Notes: generated from the sequence alone by a model not told the origin. DNA of 7,537 nucleotides from Deltaproteobacteria bacterium (GCA_030590185.1 JAUUZB010000156.1:1-7537); one strand, 5' to 3'. Positions 1 through 7,299 are shown, numbered from the stretch's first letter. A program made the numbers and translations.

Positions 1-269
1 ACCTGGTCAAGACCGGCGGCACCTTGCTCGAATGTCGCAAATTGCTACACGAACACGGAGCTCGGTCGGTGAGCGCCTACGTGACCCACGGGGTGTTTCC
101 CCAGGAGAGCTGGAAGCGCTTCCTCGACGCTGGCTTTGAGCACTTTTGGATCACCGACTCCTGTCCGGCGGTGGCGCAGACGGTGGGCGGCCAGGGACCA
201 TTCGAGGTGTTGTCGTTGGCCGAGACTATCGAGGTATTGTTGAGCCCAACGGTGCGGCCCGCGGGATGA
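1..269 (+). CDS. Ribose-phosphate pyrophosphokinase-like protein, plant class II type, C-terminal part (5' end outside window)
   Basis: The visible 88 codons are the end of a PRPP synthase-like protein, a family that makes 5-phosphoribosyl-1-pyrophosphate from ribose 5-phosphate and ATP for nucleotide, His and Trp synthesis in the cytosol. The fragment opens inside the PRPP-binding loop: D-L-V-K-T-G-G-T, the D being read from the last two bases of a GAC codon. Then come SVSAYVTHGVFP, a W-x-R-F segment, FWITDSCP and PFEVLSLA. The last three are what I recall from plant class II (phosphate-independent) PRPP synthases; ordinary bacterial Prs ends differently after the THG-x-F segment. The stop TGA overlaps the next start as ATGA, so the two genes are probably co-translated. 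The active-site half lies outside the window, so activity cannot be judged; a phosphoribosyltransferase-like homologue without synthase activity remains possible. Confidence 0.8.
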   Translation, partial: LVKTGGTLLECRKLLHEHGARSVSAYVTHGVFPQESWKRFLDAGFEHFWITDSCPAVAQTVGGQGPFEVLSLAETIEVLLSPTVRPAG

Positions 270-1264
270 GCGGACTGTGGCGCGCGCCCTGGCTCGCCGT
301 TGCCCTGGTGCTGGTGGGCGGGTGCGCGAGCCTGCCTCGGGCGCCGCGACTTCCCTGTCATCGCATCCCGGTCGGCCCGGGACCGGAGGACGCGGTTCTC
401 GATGACGCCCACGACCGACTGTTGGTCGCCTCCCACGACCGCCGGGCCCGCACGCCGGCGGGCGAGATCTACGCCGTTGACCTCAGCCGCGAGCGCGCCA
501 TCATCCTGGAGCGCCGCGGCGAGCCGAGGGATTTGGTGCTCCGCCCCCACGGTCTCGATCTGGTCACCCGGGACAACGGTGATCTCGAGCTGCTGGTGGT
601 GACTCACGGCGCCCGCGACCCCGACACGGACTGGCACGCCATCGTGCGCTATCGGGTCGAGGCGGATCACCTCGCCTTCGTGGCGGTGCACCACGATCGG
701 TTGCTGGTCTCCCCGAACGACGTGGTCGGCCTGCCGGACGGCAGCTTCTATGCATCTAATGATGCGAGCTCCCACGGCAATTTTCTAGAGCTCGCCCTGG
801 GCCTCAAGGGTGGCTCCATCGCCCATCTTGATAGCCGCGGGCGCTGGCAGATCGCCGCCGACGAGCTCGCCTATCCGAACGGGGTCGCGATCGTCGGGGA
901 CGAGCTCTGGGTCTCCACCACCCGTGAGCACCGCCTCTACGCCTTTGCCATCGCGCCGAGCGGCCAGTTGCGTCGGCGCGGGGTGGTGGCCGAGATCCCA
1001 GGCGGCGACAACTTCACGGTGTACGACGACACGGTGTTGGTGACCTCCCATCCGAGCGCTCTTGCCTTTGTCGGGCATGCCAGCGACGGCAGCAGCCTCT
1101 CACCGTCGGTGGTCTACCGGGTGCGGCTCAGTAGTGAGACCGCCCGGGTGATCTACGCCGATTCCGGTGCGCAGATCAGCGCCGCCTCCACCGCGCTAAT
1201 GGCGCGCCGGCGACTGTATATTGCCCAGGTGTTTGAGCCGTTCTTGTTGGTCTGCCAACCCTAA
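266..1264 (+). CDS. Paraoxonase/arylesterase (PON)-family lipoprotein, six-bladed beta-propeller calcium hydrolase
   Basis: This is a 332-residue exported lipoprotein. A hydrophobic stretch ends in the lipobox LVGGC, so Cys20 is the lipidated residue; Ala-Ser follows, with no Asp at +2, which suggests outer-membrane sorting. The body aligns by eye along the whole length of mammalian PON1 (355 aa). E41-D42 match PON1 E53/D54, H95 and H114 match the H115/H134 dyad with the same 19-residue spacing, N151-D152 match N168/D169, D166 matches D183, N205 matches N224, and D248-N249 match D269/N270. C31 and C330 match the N- and C-terminal cysteines that close the PON propeller. Family members hydrolyse lactones and aryl esters with calcium; the substrate here is unknown. 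I chose ATG 266 because it gives a complete signal peptide and an ATGA overlap with the upstream gene; the longer TTG start at 146 would bury the signal. No strong Shine-Dalgarno is seen, consistent with coupling. SMP-30/gluconolactonase is the alternative family. Confidence 0.85.
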   Translation: MSGLWRAPWLAVALVLVGGCASLPRAPRLPCHRIPVGPGPEDAVLDDAHDRLLVASHDRRARTPAGEIYAVDLSRERAIILERRGEPRDLVLRPHGLDLVTRDNGDLELLVVTHGARDPDTDWHAIVRYRVEADHLAFVAVHHDRLLVSPNDVVGLPDGSFYASNDASSHGNFLELALGLKGGSIAHLDSRGRWQIAADELAYPNGVAIVGDELWVSTTREHRLYAFAIAPSGQLRRRGVVAEIPGGDNFTVYDDTVLVTSHPSALAFVGHASDGSSLSPSVVYRVRLSSETARVIYADSGAQISAASTALMARRRLYIAQVFEPFLLVCQP

Positions 1265-1277
1265 ACCGCTCGGCGCT

Positions 1278-3038
1278 CTAGCCGTTCCCGCCGCCGCCCC
1301 GGCTGCGTCGCGCCGCGAGGGCCGCCTCAACGTGACGCAGCAGCTCCTTTTCCGTGAATGGTTTTGAGAGCACCACATCCTCGGACTCGGGCAAGGAGGA
1401 CTCCTGCGCGTATCCGGCTGGGTAGCCGGACATGAAGAGGACGGCGAGATCCGGTTGGCGTCGCTGCGCTGCCACGGCGAGCGCGGGTCCGGACATCCTC
1501 GGCATCACCACGTCCGACAGGAGAAGGTCCACGCTGCCTTCGTTCGTGGCCAGCAGCGCGAGCGCGCTGTCGCCGTCCTCGGCATCCAGAACGCGATATC
1601 CCTGGTGCTCGAGCATGCGACGCGCGATGCGGCGCACGTCTGCGTCGTCCTCCGCCAGCAACACGGTCCCGCCGGCCTTCTCGACAGAGGGCTCCATGGG
1701 AGTGGGCGCTTCCCGGGTGAGTGCTGCGGTGTCGGCCTCGGGCAGGAGGATTCGGAAGCTGGTGCCTTCGCCGGGGGTGCTCTCCACGTCGATGCGCCCA
1801 CCCGTGGCGGTGACGATCCCGTGGATCGAGGCGAGGCCGAGACCGGTGCCTCGACCGGCCCCCTTTGTCGTGAAGAAGGGCTCGAAGACCCGGGCGGCGA
1901 GCTCAGGCTCTATGCCGATCCCCGTGTCGCTGATCGTGATCCGGGCCCAGCCGCGGGCCTTCTTTCCGTCCGGGTCCGTTTCGGCGCTTTGCACCTCGCC
2001 TGCCGTTTCGACGCTGAGCAGACCACCGCGCGGCATGGCGTCGCGGGCGTTGAGGGTGAGGTTCAACAACGCGTGCTCGAGCTGGCGTGGGTCAATCTCC
2101 ACCGGAGGGACGGCTTCGCCGAGGCTCAACTCGAGCTCGATATCCTCCCGCAGGGACCGGCGCAGCAGGGGCAGGGATGCCTCGATCACGTCGTTGACCG
2201 CGATCACTTTCTTTGTGGCGCGGTCCTTGCGGCTGAAGAGCAGCAGCTTGTGGGTGAGGTGCTTCGCCCGCATGGAGGCCTCACGGATGACCTCCATGTC
2301 CGCACGCAGGGGAGCGTCCGAGTCGTGTTCCTCCAGCACGAGCTCGGTGGTGCCCAGGATGGCCATCAGCAGGTTGTTGAAATCGTGCGCAACGCTGCCG
2401 GCGAGCTGGCCGAGGCTCTTGAGGCGCTGCTCCTCCATGGCGCGTCGCTCCGCTTCCTCCCGCTCCCGATCCGCGGCCCTCCGGCTCTCGGCGTGGGTCA
2501 GGGCGATGAGCGAGACGAGCACTGAGGCCCCCACGAGTCCGGCGAGGCCCAACATCTCCTGGCGCGCGGCGTCCGCGGTGACCACGGTCCAGCCCTCGAA
2601 GACACCAGCCCGGGATGCCATGAAGAGACCAACATCGACGACAACGGTCGTCGCGGTGAGGGCCAACGCCGTACCCCTGCCCACCATGTAGACGGCCAGC
2701 AGCGGCACGGGGATGAGGAACACCAGCACCGCCGGGACGAACCCACCGCGCAGGATGGACATGGTCGCCGTGAAGAGCAGGACGACGAGACACTGGATGA
2801 CGCCCGAGCGCATGGGCGAGGGCCAGCGCCAGTGGAGAACCGTGGCGGTGACCAGGGACAGGCCGCCGGTCAATAGAATCAGCGCACCGACGGTTGAGTG
2901 GTGAACGAAGAAGTAGAAGGATGCGTAGAACAGGGCGGTGAGCAAGCCGAGCACCCCGAACACCAAGATGAGGATGGCATCGAAGACCTTGCTCGTCTCC
3001 TCGCGTTTGACGCCGCGGGGCAGGAATCGGTCGAGCAT
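1278..3038 (-). CDS. Membrane-bound hybrid sensor histidine kinase with C-terminal receiver domain
   Basis: A 586-residue hybrid kinase. About six hydrophobic helices (roughly 20-45, 49-68, 80-96, 100-119, 122-142, 161-181) form an integral-membrane input domain I cannot name. A charged Glu/Arg linker (about 182-207), probably coiled coil, leads into the dimerisation domain, with phospho-acceptor H218 in SVAHDFNNLL. The ATPase domain has the N box NLTLNARDAM (N330), G1 box SDTGIGI (D371), F box FEPFFTTK (385-392) and G2 box GRGTGLGL (395-402). The receiver (about 457-578) has the acidic pair E463/D464, phospho-acceptor D509 in LLLSDVVMP, S537 and K559. All catalytic residues are present. There is no PAS domain and no DNA-binding output, so it probably signals through a separate phosphotransfer or regulator protein. 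A GTG at 3062 would add eight residues, but the ATG at 3038 has a better-placed Shine-Dalgarno. It ends 13 bp from the convergent PON gene and is divergent from the anchored protein at 3135. Confidence 0.93.
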   Translation of the reverse strand: MLDRFLPRGVKREETSKVFDAILILVFGVLGLLTALFYASFYFFVHHSTVGALILLTGGLSLVTATVLHWRWPSPMRSGVIQCLVVLLFTATMSILRGGFVPAVLVFLIPVPLLAVYMVGRGTALALTATTVVVDVGLFMASRAGVFEGWTVVTADAARQEMLGLAGLVGASVLVSLIALTHAESRRAADREREEAERRAMEEQRLKSLGQLAGSVAHDFNNLLMAILGTTELVLEEHDSDAPLRADMEVIREASMRAKHLTHKLLLFSRKDRATKKVIAVNDVIEASLPLLRRSLREDIELELSLGEAVPPVEIDPRQLEHALLNLTLNARDAMPRGGLLSVETAGEVQSAETDPDGKKARGWARITISDTGIGIEPELAARVFEPFFTTKGAGRGTGLGLASIHGIVTATGGRIDVESTPGEGTSFRILLPEADTAALTREAPTPMEPSVEKAGGTVLLAEDDADVRRIARRMLEHQGYRVLDAEDGDSALALLATNEGSVDLLLSDVVMPRMSGPALAVAAQRRQPDLAVLFMSGYPAGYAQESSLPESEDVVLSKPFTEKELLRHVEAALAARRSRGGGGNG

Positions 3039-3048
3039 CCTCGGGCTA

Positions 3049-3054
3049 CCTTCT
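3049..3054 (-). promoter_or_regulatory. Ribosome binding site for the hybrid kinase, deciding the ATG 3038 start
   Basis: Read on the minus strand this is AGAAGG, ten bases before the ATG whose first base is at 3038. The alternative GTG at 3062 is preceded on its own strand by a pyrimidine-rich CCTCCC, not a purine-rich site, so the shorter protein is favoured. The ten-base spacing is slightly long. Confidence 0.5.
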
Positions 3055-3074
3055 GACGGCACGTCGGGAGGAAT

Positions 3075-3084
3075 ATGGTACCAT
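3075..3084. promoter_or_regulatory. Perfect 10-bp palindrome ATGGTACCAT; possible shared -10 region or operator of the divergent pair
   Basis: ATGGTACCAT is its own reverse complement and lies between two divergent starts (3038 minus, 3135 plus). Each strand reads TGG followed by TACCAT, which resembles an extended -10 element (TGn then TATAAT, four of six matches). If used, transcription would begin near 3091 for the plus gene and near 3068 for the kinase, giving leaders of roughly 44 and 30 bases. No convincing -35 is visible on either strand, as expected for an extended -10. It could instead be a repressor site, or chance. Confidence 0.35.
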
Positions 3085-3122
3085 TGCCGGCCGCTTCGAC
3101 GAACAAAAAGCGGTGTGCCCTA

Positions 3123-3128
3123 GAGGAG
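3123..3128 (+). promoter_or_regulatory. Ribosome binding site, deciding the ATG 3135 start
   Basis: GAGGAG sits six bases before ATG 3135, an ideal spacing. The in-frame ATG at 3075 has a GGGAGG only three bases away and would put twenty mostly polar residues before the signal peptide, so 3135 is preferred. Confidence 0.7.
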
Positions 3129-3134
3129 ATCTCC

Positions 3135-4538
3135 ATGGGTCGTGGCTTGATGGCTGTCCTCGTCGTGGGTTTGCCCACCATCGCGCTCGCCGACATCGCG
3201 CCGCCGCCCACCGTGGTCGTCCACCGTCCCGTTCCCCAGGAACACGTGCCGGTTCTGGAGGTCGGTCGCTACGCTGATCCGATCCCAGGTGATCCCAAGC
3301 CGTTGCGGGACGCGCCCGTCGACGCGGTGTTGGTGTCGGAGAAGGTCGAGGTCGATGCCTATCCGACCTTCCTGTTGGTGCGCGTCACTCTCCTGTTGCG
3401 GGGCGGCGACGAGGGCGTCAGCGATTTGTTGGTCGGATTTCCCGAGAAGGAGCTCACCGTCCGTCCGGCCGCCGGCTCCCTCAGGATGCTGATCGGCACC
3501 ACCGGCAAATCGCCGACGCCGGCCAAGCAGCACCAGCACTACTCTTTTTCCGGCATGCCGGTGGAGGACCTCGAGGTTCGGGTCGACGGTGCCCCTGTCC
3601 AGGTGCTTCGCGAGCCGGTGCATCCGACCCCCAGGAAGCTGAAGAAGAAGGTCGCCGTCCTCGACCAGATTTCCCGGCCGTCGCCCCACTGGCAGGTGTG
3701 GCGCATGGCCATTCCGGCCCATCGGGACACCCGCCTCGAGCTCACCTACACCCAAGCCCTCCACAGCCCGAGCTGGGGTTACGGCTACGGCTCCGCGATC
3801 TGGGTGCCCTTTCGATACGCGCTATTCACCTCCGGAGTGTGGCCCGGCCGGGTCGAGCGGGTGGAGCTGGTCGTGCACCTGAAGGGACTGACGCGCGATC
3901 AGATCCCCTTCACCCGACCGGAGCTGCCGAGCGGGGCTGCGCTGCGTTGGCGCTACGAGAACCTCGAGGCCACCGCCGAAGAGGTGAGCTTTGCCATCGA
4001 GATGCAGGAAAAGTGGGCCGAGGGCATGCGACTCGGCGCCGCACCCTATGAGCTGAGCGCCGTTCGCCCGCACTTGCGGTTGTTGGATCGCTTGATCCGC
4101 TTCGGCCGGATCCCAAACGCGGACGAGCACGATCCCACCGCCGATATTGCTGATCTCGAGGCGTTGATCATGGAGGTGCGCGAGGCCGCACGGGCCGACC
4201 AGCCCGAGCTCGCAAAGCTGCGCCATCTTGCCCGGGGCGTGTTGTTCCTCCTACGCGACCGAGTTGATCCCATGGCCGAGGACTGCCTCGCCTGGTTGAC
4301 GCCACCGGGGGAGCTGCTCGCCGCGGATGCGCACCCGGGCAACGCGTCCGGGTGGATCCCCGCGGGCGCCACCGACCTCTTTGACCACGAGCTCAGCTTC
4401 GTGTGCGCCGCCTACGACGAGCGCCTCGCCCGCCGCACGCAGCTCTTGGCCGGGGGAGGGGGCATCCTCGTCATCATCATCATCATGGCGCTTGGCGCGG
4501 TGTGGGTTCTGCGGCGGAGACGGGCGCGGGCTGGGTGA
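3135..4538 (+). CDS. Exported protein of unknown function with a single C-terminal membrane anchor (DUF4424/VIT-like N-terminal domain possible)
   Basis: 467 residues. A signal peptide (1-19) ends in ALA with cleavage expected before D20, and is followed by a proline-rich D-I-A-P-P-P start. Residues about 60-320 look like a beta-rich extracellular domain: SEKVEVDAYPTFLLVRVT, LLVGFPE, then SWGYGYGSAIWVPFRYALFTSG and a matching basic strand. This strand order and the FP and Tyr/Gly-rich segments recall membrane-anchored DUF4424 or VIT-like domains; that is a resemblance by eye only. Residues about 325-430 are helical and charged. The end is a Gly-rich run (440-443), a helix with four consecutive Ile (447-450, encoded by four tandem ATC codons), then RRRRARAG, so the bulk faces outward and the tail is cytoplasmic. 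No catalytic motif is seen. It is divergent from the kinase (96 bp apart), suggesting shared control. Confidence 0.8.
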   Translation: MGRGLMAVLVVGLPTIALADIAPPPTVVVHRPVPQEHVPVLEVGRYADPIPGDPKPLRDAPVDAVLVSEKVEVDAYPTFLLVRVTLLLRGGDEGVSDLLVGFPEKELTVRPAAGSLRMLIGTTGKSPTPAKQHQHYSFSGMPVEDLEVRVDGAPVQVLREPVHPTPRKLKKKVAVLDQISRPSPHWQVWRMAIPAHRDTRLELTYTQALHSPSWGYGYGSAIWVPFRYALFTSGVWPGRVERVELVVHLKGLTRDQIPFTRPELPSGAALRWRYENLEATAEEVSFAIEMQEKWAEGMRLGAAPYELSAVRPHLRLLDRLIRFGRIPNADEHDPTADIADLEALIMEVREAARADQPELAKLRHLARGVLFLLRDRVDPMAEDCLAWLTPPGELLAADAHPGNASGWIPAGATDLFDHELSFVCAAYDERLARRTQLLAGGGGILVIIIIMALGAVWVLRRRRARAG

Positions 4539-4548
4539 GCGCTCACCC
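4533..4548. repeat. Perfect 16-bp palindrome at the convergent gene ends; possible bidirectional terminator without a T-run
   Basis: GGGTGAGC followed at once by GCTCACCC is perfectly self-complementary. In RNA it could fold as a six-pair stem with a GCGC tetraloop. It contains the TGA stop of the plus-strand gene and lies 18 bases past the stop of the minus-strand gene, so both transcripts would carry it. Neither strand has a run of T after it, so it is not a standard intrinsic terminator. A protein-binding site or a chance GC-rich palindrome are alternatives. Confidence 0.4.
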
Positions 4549-4566
4549 TGCGATTCCCCTCGCTGC

Positions 4567-7299
4567 TCAGGGCGTCGCGAACACCGGCGCCGACTCGTTC
4601 CCCTGCCGGTCCACGGTGGTGAGGGCGTAATGGGCGCCCGCCGCTGACCCGAGCCAGTCGTAGTAGCCGGAGGTCCCGACCACCACCGATGCCACGCGTC
4701 GTGCCTGGGTGATCTCCGGCGCCGCCGCCTCGGCGTAATAGAGATTGTAAAATCGCACCTTGTCATCCGCCGGCTCGGTCCAGCTCAACCGATAATGCCC
4801 GGCGGGGGTCGCGGCGATGACCGTCAGCCCGGTCGGCGCGGCGGGCGGCGTGGCCCAGAAGCCGCTGATACCGGTGGGCGAGCTCATCTGTTGGGCGGTG
4901 ACCGCGCCGCCGGTGATCACCACCTCCAGAACATCGGAGAGTTGGCGTGACTCGAGTCCGGAGTGCTCCTCGGTGGTGACCGCGTAGTGAAACGTTCCGT
5001 CCCCGGGCTGGTCGATGAACAGGATCGGGTTGCCGGCGGTGACCCGCGCGCCACCGACCACCGGCGCGAGGAAATAGAGATCGGGCTCCGCCGCGTGGCT
5101 CACCGCGTAGTCGGCCGCCACCTCCCCAACCTCCTGCCAGCTGTCGTAGCCGTTGGGTGAACGCCAGACGTGATAACGTCGAACCTCGCGGGCGTACAAC
5201 GGCTCGCCGAGCTCGCGACCATCGGCGTCGAGCACTGGCCAACCGAGGGCGTCGAGGGTGGGGGAGGTCCCGGCATAGGGCCAGCCCCGCTCGGTGTAGC
5301 GCGGCGGCAACCAGCTCAGGCTCGCGCCGCCGCCCGCGGCGCTCTCGGCGGCTAGGTCGGTTGGCGGTGACGGGTAGTGGGTGACCGACCAGTAGACGTC
5401 GGCGGCGTTGCTGCCGGCGTTGAGCATTTCACCGTGCCAAGCGACCTTGGTGCCGTCCGGCGATTGCCCCGGTCGCACCATGATCTGGTACTGGTCGCCC
5501 CCGTCGTAGCCGCGGAAGGTCCGCACCACCGTGATCTGCGAGCCGGGCTCGTCGTACTTCTGGGTGTAGATCACCTGATCGATCGGGTCGCCGGTGCTCC
5601 CGGAGGAGACGGTCCAGTCGCTGAACCCCTTCCAGTCGTGATGGGAGGCGCCGCCACCATAGGTCGGGACCGTGTAGGCCTGGTTTTGGATGTCCCACAC
5701 CCCGGGGCCGATGCCAGGATCCGCCCAGCAGACCTCGAGGCAACAGCAGCTGTGCAGGGCGTGGCGGCCCCAACGGTCCGGCACGAAGTGGGACCAGTAG
5801 CCGCTGCCAAAGGGATCCGGATTATCGCCGCTGTCCGCGTTGACCGGCCAACACTCGCCAAAGTCGTAGGCGGGATCGGTGACCGGGAAGTCTGTGTTGT
5901 CGCAAAACGCCCCACCATCGGCGGCGCTACCCACGCTGCTCATCCGCCACCAGGCGCGGTGGGTGCTCCCGATCGGCATGATGAAGTACCAGCTGCCATC
6001 GCCCGCATAGTAGCGGTCGTGGGCGGTGGCGTACTCGGTGGGGGTGGTGCCGTAGATCCCGGGTTCGCGGTCGATCGAGTAGCCCGCTGGCACGTCGATG
6101 GCAGGGGTCGGCACCGTCGTCGTCGGGTAGACCCAGGACTCGTCATAGGAGCTGATCAGCAGTTTGCGTCCGTCGGCGGAGATCATCTTGTCGAGCTTGA
6201 CCGCCTCGGGGAAGGTCAGCAGCAGCTGCGTGCTGACCCCGGTGTCGGTGACGGAGGTCGCGAACAGCTCTTCGGTGCTGTGCTGGGGAGAGGCAGCGCC
6301 GGTGCCAATCTCGTAATAGAGATCCGGCGCCTGGGGCGACCAATGGAAGTAGGCGTTGCGGCTGTCCGCCACGCGGTTGGCGGCGTCAATGGTGGTGCGC
6401 AGGTGCCCGCCGTCCGTGTCGGTGATCATCCACAGCCACCAATCGGAGACAAAGGCGTTGGTCGGGCGGCGCGACGCAAAGGCCATGCGCCGGCCGTCGG
6501 CGCTCCACGGCGAGAGGCCGATGTCGTTGTTGTAGTAGGAGGACAGGCCCGGGGTCTGGCACATGCGCCAGGTCTCGTGTCCGGTCTCGGGATCCACGAA
6601 CATCACCGTCTCCGCTTGCCAGATGAAATCGTTGGTGCTGTCCTCGAGCTCAGCCACGGAGTAGTCGGTGCCCGTGGCGCGGGCCTTGCGGGCGAACAAC
6701 TCGGTGAGGCCCTGGGGCACTACCTCGACCGGGGCTGCCGCGGTCGTGGCTTGCGTTTCCGATGACGGGGCCGATTCGTTGCCGGCGGCGTCAAAGGCCG
6801 AGACGGTAAAACCGTAGGTGGTCTGTGCCGCGAGGCCGGTGACCGAGAAGCTCGGGGCAACGCCGGTCCCGGCCACGGTCGCGTCGGTCCGGATCCGGTA
6901 GCCGGCGACGCCTACCGCATCGCTGGCGACGTTCCATGAGAGGTCGATCTGTTCGTGGGAGATCACCACGGCGTTCAGGCCGGTGGGCACCGAGGGCGGC
7001 GTGTCATCGCAGTCTTCCCAGACCGAGCTGTCGGTGTCGTCGCAATCGGGACCTGCGTCGCAATTTGCACCACGGTCGTCACCGTCGGCGTCAGCGCAGG
7101 CCAGCACGCAGTCGACGTCGTCCGCCTCGTAGCCCGGGTCGCAGACACAGGTGGCGGCGCCGGCCTCGACCTCGCAGGTGCCGTGGTCGGAGCAGGTGAC
7201 AGACTCGCAGGCGTCTGGACCGGAGACCAAGTGGACTGTGCCGCAGCCCCCCGCCAATACGATGGAGGTCCAAAGAATAGTGGAAGTTTTCCCCGTCAT
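4567..7299 (-). CDS. Large modular surface lipoprotein: EGF-like, Cys/Asp-rich metal-binding motif, Fn3, beta-propeller-like core, Fn3 domains
   Basis: 910 residues. The lipobox VLAGGC makes C19 the lipidated Cys; Gly follows it, so outer-membrane or surface location is likely. An EGF-like module has six cysteines (C31, C36, C42, C51, C53, C64) in the classic spacing. Residues about 68-99 (A-D-A-D-G-D-D, C80, DCDDTDSS, C97) resemble the Asp/Cys metal-binding motif common in myxobacterial surface proteins (MopE-like). One Fn3 domain spans about 101-188. The core, about 195-640, has repeated segments such as LSPWSADGRRMAFAS, ISADGRKLLISS and SPDGTKVAWHG, typical of TolB/WD40-like propellers. 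It also holds six cysteines including a C518-C520 triplet, and an HHDWKGFSDW motif near 553. A divergent Fn3-like region (about 642-800) and a final Fn3 (818-908) close the protein. No enzyme class can be assigned; adhesion or glycan binding is a guess. No other Met lies near the start, and no clear Shine-Dalgarno precedes it. Confidence 0.88.
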   Translation of the reverse strand: MTGKTSTILWTSIVLAGGCGTVHLVSGPDACESVTCSDHGTCEVEAGAATCVCDPGYEADDVDCVLACADADGDDRGANCDAGPDCDDTDSSVWEDCDDTPPSVPTGLNAVVISHEQIDLSWNVASDAVGVAGYRIRTDATVAGTGVAPSFSVTGLAAQTTYGFTVSAFDAAGNESAPSSETQATTAAAPVEVVPQGLTELFARKARATGTDYSVAELEDSTNDFIWQAETVMFVDPETGHETWRMCQTPGLSSYYNNDIGLSPWSADGRRMAFASRRPTNAFVSDWWLWMITDTDGGHLRTTIDAANRVADSRNAYFHWSPQAPDLYYEIGTGAASPQHSTEELFATSVTDTGVSTQLLLTFPEAVKLDKMISADGRKLLISSYDESWVYPTTTVPTPAIDVPAGYSIDREPGIYGTTPTEYATAHDRYYAGDGSWYFIMPIGSTHRAWWRMSSVGSAADGGAFCDNTDFPVTDPAYDFGECWPVNADSGDNPDPFGSGYWSHFVPDRWGRHALHSCCCLEVCWADPGIGPGVWDIQNQAYTVPTYGGGASHHDWKGFSDWTVSSGSTGDPIDQVIYTQKYDEPGSQITVVRTFRGYDGGDQYQIMVRPGQSPDGTKVAWHGEMLNAGSNAADVYWSVTHYPSPPTDLAAESAAGGGASLSWLPPRYTERGWPYAGTSPTLDALGWPVLDADGRELGEPLYAREVRRYHVWRSPNGYDSWQEVGEVAADYAVSHAAEPDLYFLAPVVGGARVTAGNPILFIDQPGDGTFHYAVTTEEHSGLESRQLSDVLEVVITGGAVTAQQMSSPTGISGFWATPPAAPTGLTVIAATPAGHYRLSWTEPADDKVRFYNLYYAEAAAPEITQARRVASVVVGTSGYYDWLGSAAGAHYALTTVDRQGNESAPVFATP

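Noticed and set aside
146..265. TTG at 146 as an earlier start of the PON-family gene
   Set aside because: It would overlap the upstream gene by over 120 bases and place 40 extra residues before a complete lipoprotein signal peptide.
77..775. Minus-strand open frame of 232 codons
   Set aside because: It is antisense to the PRPP synthase-like tail and the PON gene, both supported by family motifs.
1265..1290. Small stem CGGC/GCCG (1271-1284) as a terminator between the convergent PON and kinase genes
   Set aside because: The stem has only four pairs and no T-run on either strand.
1432..2691. Long plus-strand open frame of 419 codons
   Set aside because: It is antisense to the hybrid kinase, whose motifs prove the other strand. 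The Ser/Arg/Ala-rich translation shows no domain and is typical of high-GC shadow frames.
4473..4484. Four tandem ATC triplets as a phase-variable microsatellite
   Set aside because: Length change would keep the reading frame and only lengthen an Ile run in a membrane helix. Four copies is too short for likely slippage.
5377..6765. Long plus-strand open frame of 462 codons
   Set aside because: It lies opposite the modular lipoprotein and reads as Gly/Val/Arg/Ala-rich low-information sequence without motifs.
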